Part shown: positions 27,010-37,700 of the stretch, piece after piece
Position numbering within the stretch: position 1 is the first letter of the stretch
How the letters are laid out: every line of letters starts with the position of its first letter
Origin: Lutraria lutraria
Taxonomy: Eukaryota; Mollusca; Bivalvia; Venerida; Mactridae
Assembly (NCBI GenBank): GCA_964023205.1
Contig: OZ026844.1
Location: 12,572,790-12,636,789 of the forward strand
DNA length: 64,000 nt
Reading direction: 5' to 3'
Notes under the pieces: model-generated
Seen by the model: only the letters and a program-made list of their open reading frames with translations
Databases searched by the model: none
Told to the model about the DNA's origin: nothing
Made by a program: the position numbers and the translations under genes

Positions 27010-27215
27010 GGGGGATACGTAGCCGGGTGGTCATGGTGTCTGGCTAGTAGTCAATAGCTCGTCACTACTGTGAGCTCGTATATCACCCAGGAGCAATTAG
27101 AGTTCATATGTGAGGAAGTGGTCCTGTTAGCATGTGGAATGTGGGTAGTTCTAACCAGATGTACAAACCTTAGTCCTGCTCCGGCGTTAAAGCTGGAAAA
27201 ATCGCCAAAATGAGC
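27010..27215 (+). mobile_element. Possible tRNA-derived SINE fragment
   Basis: A locally less AT-rich block with a tRNA-like start (gtagccgggtggtcatggt, then ctggctagtagtc) that ends near 'gctggaaaaatcgcc'. A box-A-like sequence is visible but no convincing box B, and no second copy was found in the window. Confidence 0.35.
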
Positions 27216-29034
27216 CTGAATGTTTGTGCGGTCTTAAACCATGAAACAACACAAAAATCTCGGGAAATACATTTACTATCAAGATACTTGTGTGTATACA
27301 TTTCATTCAAGAATAAAAAAATACGCATATCATTCCATGGCACAGAACATAACTATAACAGATTAAATTTATATCGTTTTTTTCTCGAGTGATTCGGCTA
27401 GCATTGTTTATCTTATTGGACACATCATGCTTTGTAAATTCAATGATTTTTTATTAGTTATTCGTTGATGCACGTTTCATAATTTTGCATGATTAAGTAT
27501 ATTTTGGTTTCAGGTATTATGACTGTATATGAATGTAACTCGGAACAATTTGCCAGATTTGTATGGCACAATTATGTATCTAAATAATCATAAACTGCAA
27601 ACAACAAAATAAACCTATCGTCTGGTGTAGCAGTTTTGTATTTGTTGGATACTGAACGATCAGCTTTCCATAGTCAACCATCACTCGGCGCACACTAATT
27701 TTGGTGTGGACCAAATCATTACTACGTATGTCTACATTCACCATGCAATTGATAAATTAGTTCCTGTTCCATGTTGCAGTGTAAGTATTTGCAAGTTCTG
27801 TTTCCATGAGCACTTCTAATTAGTACTTTGAATGTTCTTAGTCAGTAACTCAATTGTAAAAAGGACGTGTAAAATAAGTGTAGTAATACAAACAGCCATG
27901 ATGGAACTACTTACTGTAAATATACAAACGTTTACCCACACCACAAAATAATTCGTCGCAATAAATACAATCCGCGACAGTTATGTATAAATCAAATGCA
28001 AAATTGAAATGTTTTGGTTAACAAAATGCAAGTTAATTTGAACAACTTTGATATCAGTTACTTTTTTACATTTTTCGAAACACCAACCACGTGTACGCTT
28101 CACTAATCTGTAAGAGGTTTTATCTTTTAATAATAGTGCAATTTCTCTCCTGTATAGTATAAAAATCACCTTTAATACATAAATCTTAAGTGAATTTAAT
28201 AAATCCTTCCATAAAATACGGTAATAAATAAAACAAATGAAGACATCAATTCCTGGTACGAATGAGTACGGTTCGATAATTACTGACAGCGTTTGAAACA
28301 GTGTATTTTCATTCCGAACTATTCGAGCGGTATTTACGACGTATGATTTTTTCATATTTTAGACAGATCTGTATGTAGCGTGAACAGACTTAATATAGCC
28401 TTAATTGACCCTGGATCACATTTTCATCTAAATTAATAACAAAGACGACATCAAACAAAAAGTTTACATTCATTTGATCCGCATTATTTCTCATAAGTAG
28501 CAAATATTGTCCGTAAAATTTACGATCTTCTTTGAATTCATTTAAAATGAATCAAATAAAGTGTAGATGTTGAAAGATTTCAGATTTTCTTGAAGATACA
28601 ACCAGTTAATACTCTATTCATCATTTTAACTCGTTCTAGCCATCTTGGGAAACTTTTTTTAAACATCGCATGCATTTAAACAAGAGATTAAACATGTTGT
28701 ACTTTCTGAATGTTGTTTAATGGTACAATAGATACTTTATTTGTCTATGTATATTAGCACTGCCTGGCACTTAATTAGGAATGCATTAATATCTTTCTAG
28801 TTCAATATTCGTACAATCTTGTTAAGAATTAATAAATTATTGAGTAATTGAATTTTAATTAGAGTTAAGTTTTTACAGTCAAGTATATTCGCAATATTTG
28901 TACGCAATGCTAAACAGGACGCTATCATTCGTAAAAATCATATTATAGACCACGCCTTTTCATACAATTGATATTAATCTCACTCATTGACAGCAGAGAC
29001 AGGGATGAGATATATCTATCAATCTTTACCTGAT

Positions 29035-29340
29035 TATATAAATTTGTATTAAATTTTAAGATTGGTTAAAATGTTAACCAAAAGTTAATCAGAGGCAAGA
29101 TGACTATTCCTGTTGTACCAAACGCTGGATGTCTTCAATAATTCAGACGAATAAATAGACAAACTGAGGACCTTAACAGCTTCTTGAACTATATCAGACT
29201 CTTTGGTTAAATCTTACTGTAAATAATTTCTTATTAAATTTCACCAAAGTTTTATTATAATCGCTTTACCAAACTTTCTCAAATTTTATCATAACATCAG
29301 ATTTAACCCAGTTGTTAAAGTTAACCAATATTTATACAAT
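29035..29340. repeat. Dispersed repeat R, copy 1 (about 300 bp)
   Basis: It shares 'ttgtaccaaacgct', 'ctgaggaccttaac' and 'ttaaccaa' segments in the same order with 36235-36412 plus 37446-37560. Both ends carry gttaac-rich sequence in opposite orientation, which suggests a foldback DNA element. Confidence 0.65.
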
Positions 29341-29345
29341 TGGAT

Positions 29346-29650
29346 GCTGTTGTTTTACGGTCTATTTGACGCCTATAGTCATGTCAGGGCCGCCCCAGAG
29401 AGTGGAGATAAGATACAAAAGAACCGGGTATGTATATCACTACTCGAGCTCATTTCGAATAATTTCCCCGGTTCTTTATTGTCCCTCACCATTTTCCTGT
29501 TATTTTTCAGACCCTATACTTGGCTTTGTAGTTGAGATGTGGACACTGAAAAAGTGGCTCTGAGAAATTTCGAAAGACAGAGCCAAGAATCGAACGCACA
29601 ACCTTTCGTTTAGTAGTCCAGCGTAACAGAACTAGATCATCGATCATCCA
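29346..29650 (-). mobile_element. tRNA-derived SINE, family B, copy 2
   Basis: On the minus strand the right end reads GATGATCTAGTTCTGTTACG and then a box-B-like GCGTTCGATTC. The body includes 'aaaagaaccgggtatgtat' and 'gacactgaaaaagtg'. The two overlapping plus-strand frames at 29312-29563 lie inside the repeat and are not genes. Confidence 0.75.
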
Positions 29651-30162
29651 TAACATTTATATAAGCCAACCTATCAGATAAAAACTATCTCACAATATTT
29701 TTTTTTTCTAAATAACGTGAAGAAATGTGTTAAATATCTCACTTGATCAACGTAAGATGATTTATTTAAATGGATATATCCACAACGAATAAATCGTCCA
29801 AGTAGTTCATGGGCATCATAAGAACATTAATTCTAATTGAACCTAATTGATAACTATAAATCTTCACAAGTAAGCGGCTACTGTTACAGATGTTAGTCTT
29901 GATGGAACGGATACATACATTGTTTTGTACTAATGTATACGTTATACATTTTAACTAGCTCCTGGGAAAACTTCAATCAGATATGATTTATAATATAGCA
30001 CATTAAATATAAATATTTATTTACCTTTAAATGTCACACAAACAAATTAAAAATAGGAAAATGGAATTCAGCATTTGAAATATACCATTTAATGAAACAC
30101 ATGCAGGTGAAAAAGAATGATAAAGGAATTCAGAATTCGAGAATCGGTAATAATAAGAAAGG

Positions 30163-30443
30163 AGTCCATGCCAGCCAGCAAGAGTGGAGAGAAGGGCATG
30201 AGAACCGGGCATTTATATTCCTACTTTTAACCAATAGCTAGTTTTTACTGGTTCTTTATCCTGCCCAGTGTAAAGTAAGGATACACACCTCATGTGTTTT
30301 CTTGTGATTTACTAAACACAGTTTTAGGTCCAATAGTTTGGGATTGGGACACCGGAAAAGCACCCCTGTGGAGCCCCGATTCGAACGCACGACATTTCGT
30401 TCAGTAGTCCAGCGTGTTACCATTAGACCATCGAATTCGGCGA
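30163..30443 (-). mobile_element. tRNA-derived SINE, family B, copy 3 (best head)
   Basis: The minus-strand head has a clear box A in GATGGTCTAATGGTAACACG and a box B in GTGCGTTCGAATCG, which is the Pol III promoter layout of a tRNA-derived SINE. The body has 'gagaaccgggcatttatat' and 'gggacaccggaaaagc'. Its left, tail end differs from copies 1 and 2. Confidence 0.8.
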
Positions 30444-31726
30444 GAATTTTAAGTTCACTATATCAAAACAGAAATAAAATAACTAATTAAGTGTTCCATT
30501 GATTTACCAAGAACTACAGTTGACCAAATAGTTGCATTCATTCTAGAATTTGGGATTCTTCAACTGAAACATTTTTTCATATATTATCGCCCTGGATGTC
30601 TTCTGTATCACCATGTTTTATTATGAAGTAAGAATCCTGTACTCAGACAGTTACCATATGTTAAGTGATTTATAATTGACGTTTGGGACCTTATTTTGCA
30701 CCTGTTAAGGTATCTATGATCAGATACGGCGATGTTTAAATTACAAACGTATATTAACTCCATTTTTCGTGTTACGCATTATTATACAAAGGGTGGTGTT
30801 TAAAAACGCATTAAAGCATTAAGTCTGCTTGGAAGAGAGATTAAACACAATCTTAAAAGGATGATTTTTACACTAATTATATAAAAATGAGAAGTTTTAG
30901 TGTTGTAAATAACTTTGATGAAACTACGCTCTAACATAATTTGTGTCGTCGCTAAATGATCACAATCTTAAGCGGGTGGGGGGGGAGAAAAGAGTAAGTT
31001 TAAATAATGTCTAATATTTGTGACAGGAGATGCTATAGTACGTTATTTGATCTTTCTTCTTACTGTTCCTAATATCGCCTCATCAAAAAGCGTGATGTAT
31101 CAAACAATAAGCCACGTGACGTAAAGATATAATAATAACTGTAATAGCTTTACTAACATTTACTTTAAAGGCATTTGTATTTTTCAAACCAATTTACAGA
31201 GTCCTTGTTTAGTAGTTTGTTGTATACGTCTGAACGTTGAATTCTGGCGGTAAACTTTAATAAACAATTTGAAACAACAAAGTATTCAGCACATATAAAG
31301 TGTACGAACATCTTTATGTCACACATTTATTGTATAATAACTAAATAAATAAAAATGATATGATTGTATAGGTTGGATAGAAACAATAGCCACGTGGTAT
31401 AACTCACATGGTTAGATAATGAATAACATAGATTGTACAATGGTGTACATATATTTATCTACTCTTTATCTACCCAGATATGAAATTCATAAATATGTCA
31501 TGAACGTCTGTACCAATACGTCACTAGGTGGACTAACATGGTGACATGTTTTAATATTAGTTTGTAAATAAAAGTAATTCATGATACATCTTTATCTACA
31601 GGAATCATTTAGTGGATTATATTGTATTGTAAAATCATCGTGAAACCTTCGTGCGCATGCGTGTCATGTGATTAAGTTAGGTGTAAACAAACATAATTAG
31701 TGGCTCCTAACATAGCTTTTGTGTTC
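30444..31726. other. Upstream region of the Notch-ligand-like gene
   Basis: About 1.3 kb between the SINE and the start codon at 31727. I see no TATA box or other core promoter element that I would defend. A run of nine G at about 30977-30985 is the only striking composition feature. Confidence 0.4.
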
Positions 31727-31771
31727 ATGGATTTAATATCTAGATTATTACTAGCAGCAATGCTATGTGTG
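31727..31771 (+). CDS. Exon 1: signal peptide
   Basis: ATG plus 14 codons encode MDLISRLLLAAMLCV, a typical hydrophobic signal core, followed by GTAAGT. It leaves in phase 0, which matches exon 2. It is the nearest upstream in-phase signal-peptide candidate. Confidence 0.8.
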
Positions 31772-34700
31772 GTAAGTTATTCTCATCTAGTTCCCCAAAG
31801 CTCAGTCTCTCAGTTTACTCCTGTTATTTTCAGCAGCACCTACATTCTAAGTCTACAAGCTTTTATAGTTTAAGTTTATTGGTATTATCGGCATATAATG
31901 CCTCTGACCATATATATCAATGATTTGACAATTTAAATATTCCAGCTACAATGTATGTGCATTGTGTTTATTACTTACTTATAACAACCAAATAAATACA
32001 TGACGTAATAACCATCAGTTCCAAGGCCGTGGTCCAGTGGTTAGCGTGCCGGACTAGTAACCTGACGATCCGGGTTCGAATTTCGGTCTCGGCAGGTCAT
32101 GCCCTTCTATGAACATTTGACAACAATGTCGGTTTTCTTCTATATGTGGAGAAGTTGCCGTTTCCTTGTGGAAGAGTTAGATATCACTGGTTAAAATACA
32201 GTCCAGGAAAACTGGTTAGGTGAACCGGCCCCAGTTTATGACTGAAATATTGTTGAAAGACGGCGTAAAACCATCAGGAAAAAACATCATCAGTCAAGCT
32301 GTGAGGATGAGGATTTCAATGCTACCTTATCAGTAAAAGACTAATGATAAGTCAGCAAACAATATTTACTGTCTGGATAAGTATGGCTATGATAAATGAT
32401 GTTAAATTCACACATATAAAAAGGGGAATTCTACACAATAGCCATAATTCATATTAAGTCACTCATTTTCGCGACTTTTACGACAATTCTATACTGACCT
32501 ATGAGTTATGAAACGAACACAATGGTGAATTAGTACAGTTCACATATTTGATATCTAACGTTATTTCTAGGTAAGTGAAGGAAGTGTGATGGTTGAGTTA
32601 ACTATACAGTCTTACTCTAATCCAAATGGAACCTGTTACAATGACAACCCAGGATCTGGCCGGAAGTGCTGTGACGGTCCACAGAGAATGAACTGTACTA
32701 CAGGCGACACTTGTGATACATACTTCGACGTCTGCGTTGGAATGTTGGTATTTTTTTGTTTACTAAAAGTGGATGTTAGAACGTCTTTATATCATTAATT
32801 AAATGTTTCTATGGTATCTGCATTGGCGACTCTTTAATGATAAAGGCTTCAATGTGGAACTTTTTTTATCTAAGACTCGTTTGCTTGATTTTTTAAAGTT
32901 TTATTTTGTATTATAAACCAGCATCTCTCAGTCTTTGAACATATATTTTTCTACTTAAATATTATGATACAAAGTTTATCTATTATTATTATTAATTATC
33001 AAAATATTAGAGCTAAAAGTACTCCTATTTACAGTCAAATCTTTTAATACTCTATGTAGATGATACACGCCATCTGTCACAGCGATTATTCTTCAGAAAA
33101 CAATTATTGATATACGAAAAATAATGAAACCTTGTCTATAGTCAACTGTGCATTAAGACCGCATTGTCCAACCTGCATTTTGGTGCAAATTGTTATCGCA
33201 ACCACGTTTTTATTTCTTATTATTGCAGTATTCAACCTGACTGGGGCTGCAAAGGAGCGTTCTTTCAAACTAAAACATTTAACAACACAAACATCATATC
33301 TAACGTACCTGTGTTGGTGGCAGAATCTAGTATCTGGGAAGCTGTAAGTTAAATCATAGTACATGTATAGTTCATTTTATAATCTCAAACACATATCGCT
33401 GTCAAGTGAATAATTATGGACCATTCCTGTCAAGAAGCATGCTTCTGTCAATGTCCTATTAGCTCTCAATGTGTCTTGAAAAAGATATTTAAGGAATATT
33501 TTTCCATGTAAATTCAATATTAATTAAATATGATTTGTCTGTATGCATAAACGACTTCTACTGAATGCGGGCCGGGATCCAGCCGTTGGTGTGCTGGACT
33601 TGTAACTCAGCGATCCGGGTACCAACCCTGGTCGCGGCTGGTGATAGATACCCTTCTATGAAAATTTGACAAAGTTGTCTACATGTATTTCCTCTTTATA
33701 TGTAGACTGTGCCGGCTCCTTGAGGAAGGGTAAGTTACTACTGGTTAGAATACTGTCCAGGAACCTGGTCTAGGTGAACCGACCGCCGTATATTACTGAA
33801 AATGGCGGACAATCCACTTGACCAAATTCTACTGAATTCATTTATCAGTACATGTGTGTACTTCATGAAAATAGTTTCTAAATATCTTAATGAAACTCGT
33901 CTTATTTCTCTTCACCAGGGTACTATTATATCTGTATATATACGGGATGATGATTCTAATGGTAATCCGGCATCACGAAGGCGTGATCATATAGATACAT
34001 TAATTGACGAGTTAAAGTTTGACCCTGCACCGGTAAAAGATGCAGCAACAGAACATCATTTTGGTTGGGTCGGTGAGACAAGGTAGGTTCATTTGCTGTT
34101 GTTTTAAATGTCACGTATAATTGATGCCATACATTCAAGCATTATTTAGAGATACCCTGTACGTACAAAATTCTAGTTACATAGACACTTGAAAATGTTT
34201 CTTAAAACATAGACAAGAATTCACATTGCTCTGTTGCATTTGAACATGGACACTATATTACTAGTGATACAGTGTCCCATATTTAAACATCTGTGAACAT
34301 ACCATACAAACGTGTTCTTATTATATGATATTGGCAAGCATTTTCCTTAGACTATAATGGACATGCAGTTAACGTGTAGAATTGATACGAAATTTGGTTT
34401 AGGTTTGTCCAGACGCCTTGGCTTCAATAAAGGTGAAGATTGTTGAATCATTTGTTTCAAAATCTTTTTTGATGATCAAATGTTCTATGTTTTCAGTCTG
34501 AATTTAACAGTGCGAGCATGGTGTGCAGATGATTATTACGGGAAAACATGTAGCACATATTGTACGGGGCTGGATCCTGTTACACAATGTGATAGCGATG
34601 GGAACCTCGTCTGTCAGCCGTCAGGTAACCAGGCTTTGATAGCCTTCATGTTATGATCATATTGCAAAACAAACAAACATATTTTTAGTTGTATCTACGT

Positions 34701-37700
34701 TGCATAAAATGCATATACATTGTATAATAGTTCCACCAAGCTTAATAACTAAACTTGATTACTAAGTATTAATTTCGACAATAACACGAATCGCCTGTTC
34801 CAGCTCCAATCTGTTCGTTATATACCCATCTAAATATAGCCTCTGGATTAACCAATCGCTGAGCGTTATTGATTTATAACGTTTCTGGGTAAGACAAATG
34901 GTTTATTCTCGAGCTAATAAACTTTACATTAATCACACATACATGTAGTAACGTGAGTGTTCGAAATCATTTTACAGACAAGATGAAAAAAAATGCAGAA
35001 TAAACCGCATGAGGCCATAAGAAGTCTTGTTAATGGCTACCTTATAGTTACCGACCCTACATAGAAGTACATACAAGGCATCTGCCTTATAGTTTCTAAG
35101 AGTAAACTTAAAAAGGGAATATTTTGGGGGAAGATTGTATAAAATATGAACGTTTTGCGGCCTATATCTTCCCTATTTTTCGATCATTTCATCGTATAAA
35201 CGACTAATGTTTTAGCCTTATACTATTTGAAGCCCCTATTCTACGAATATTGAAAGACGTAGAACTAATTCCATGACTTGAACTTAGCTGGTAACAGGGT
35301 GCTTTTGTACATTCCCGCTTGTAACGTACGTTTTAATACAAGCTTTTTATCCAGTTAATTGTCATTGTTAATTGTGTTTGTATGGTTTACAAGAAGTCTG
35401 TTTTAGGTCTAAGGTTTAAACAACGTACAGAAAGTATAGTCATGGAATCATAACCTAAATGGACCTGCATTGCATCCTTGTACGTTAAACCGTTTGCATA
35501 GCAGATGTAGAAAAACGTATTACTTAGGTCCGCATCAAAATTTCTACGCGCCGAACGAGTGACTGCTATGGAAAGCTGTACTATTGTTCAGTTTCCAAAA
35601 AATCAGTCCAGCAGAGAGAATATCACTCCTTGAAATAGATCTTCATAATAGGATATGCTTTTTTATCTTTCGAATTAAATACTTAATCGAGCATTCGAGA
35701 TTGATATTCATTTGATCTTTCAATTTTTTTTTAATCAAGAACGCCAAATTATTTTACCTGGATTTATCTCATCTGATGCATGCTTTTTGCAACTTTCTCC
35801 ACCCTGTTATCAGATCGGGGAAATAAATTTCAGCAATTTAAGTTATAATAGTATTATTATTTAAGCAATTACACAAAGATATTTCCATATGTCGAGCAGT
35901 TTATCAGTAGTCATATGCACGTGATGTGAAATCGGAGTCAACAATAGTTTACAATTTATCAGACTGAAGATGAAGATTGTTTTATTGGTTTAATAAAACT
36001 CAATTATTTTATATCAAATTCGAATAAAATTTATACCATTGACATGCTCATGCTCATAAGTTATATTCTATAACAATATTTAAGAAAGAATCACGTGCTG
36101 CATTCAACCAATCATTTTGTTTTAGATGTGTATATAGTTATGCCAATATGCGGCTTTAACTAGTTGGCAAGATTTCATCAGTTCCGACTTGTCTGCACCC
36201 AATTGTATTCATAAACATTGGTTGAATTCTGTTCATTCTGGGTTAACTTTTAGATTATGTTAAGATGTTAACGAATAGTTAACCAGAAACAAGATTGTTG
36301 CATTTGTTGTACCAAACGCTAGACTGCGTCGACGATTCACAAGAGTTTACAAACAATCTGAGGACCTTAACGACTTTCTAAACAACATCAGACAATTGGG
36401 TTAAATCTAAGTACAGGGTGTCCCAAAAGAAAGGTAACACTTCCATGCATGTTTATTGTCCCTTTAAATTGCAGATGAATACATACTTTTTGTATAGATA
36501 TGTAGACCAAAGATGTAAGTTTTTTGTGTCAGAGAATCTTGTAAATATCTTCATAGTTTGCAATTTAATACAAATTTGAAAACAAAAGTGCATTTTTCAC
36601 CCTTGACGTCGTTTTAGTAATTTATGACGTTTCTGATGTGACAATCTTTGATCCTCTTTACTTACCATACACACACGATGAAATCTATGCCACTTTAACA
36701 CTTCATAGCATTTCTTTGGTTAGTGGCTTAGCACTATAGACCTTTGACTTAAAAAATATCCTCAAAGAAAAAAGTTGCATGGGTTGAGGTCAAGACAATG
36801 TATGGGTCAAGATATTCCGCAATATTTCACCCCCAGATATCGTCTGAATATTACTCAATCACCAAACATATTGTGTATAAAGTATAGTACAATACTTGAT
36901 ATTTATGTACCGAACCACCATCCTGTATGAACCACATATTTTGTAAGGTAAGAGACTTCTTTTTGAACACATTAACAAACTTGCGTTTCAAAAGCGACAT
37001 AATTCTTATGTGGAGAGACCACTACACAGTGAGAAACTCGCGGTGTGCAATGTCGTGCCATGGTATAATTGGACCGTTCATCTTTGAAGATACGGTGTCT
37101 TTCAGTGATTGAAACAAATCAAATGCAAGGTAAAGAAAGTCCAACAAAGACATATGTATTTCAGTGATTGAACATTTCATCGTGCGTGTATGATAAGTGA
37201 AGAGGATGAAAAGTCGTCACATCAAAAACGTCATAAATTACTAACACGACGTCAATGATGAAAAATGCACCTTTGTTCTCAAATTTGTATTAAATTGCAA
37301 ATACTGAATATATTCATAAGGTTTTCTGACACAAAAAACTTACATCTTTGATCTACATATCTGTAAAATTTCATGTATTCATCTGCAATTTAAAGGGAAA
37401 TTGTACACGTATGAAAGTGTTACCTTTCTTTTGGGACACCCTGTACAAATAAGTTCTGGCATTTACCTATAGTTAAGATACAATCTCTATACCAAACTTT
37501 AACCCAAACTTTAACCAACCTCAAACTAAACCAAGTTGTTAAGTTTGATCATTGTTATATAACTGGGGACTAATGGTTAACGCTATTTGGTACTGTCTTA
37601 GCATTAAGCAATAAACAAACTGCAGACATGAACCATTTCATGAGGAGGATTGTATCCTTTTGTCTAAAAAAAAATGTTTGTCGTGTTTGGTGATTTTTTA

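Larger units (their letters stand above)
22593..29030. other. Gene-poor region
   Basis: No supported gene. It includes a possible SINE fragment near 27010-27215 and three CACGTG sites at 25264-25314. The 124-residue minus frame 27981-28355 has no recognisable content. Confidence 0.55.

Noticed and set aside
27981..28355. 124-residue minus-strand frame
   Set aside because: AT-rich composition, no recognisable motif and no neighbouring exons.
29312..29563. Two overlapping plus-strand frames of 63 and 83 residues
   Set aside because: They fall within a family B SINE.
32030..32100. Functional tRNA gene
   Set aside because: Box A and box B are good, but the acceptor stem does not close, and the sequence continues into a SINE body with a repeated tail.
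33132..33364. Other open frames over exon 3 of the ligand gene
   Set aside because: Only the phase 2 frame joins exons 2 and 4 and keeps the conserved cysteine. The others are shadows.
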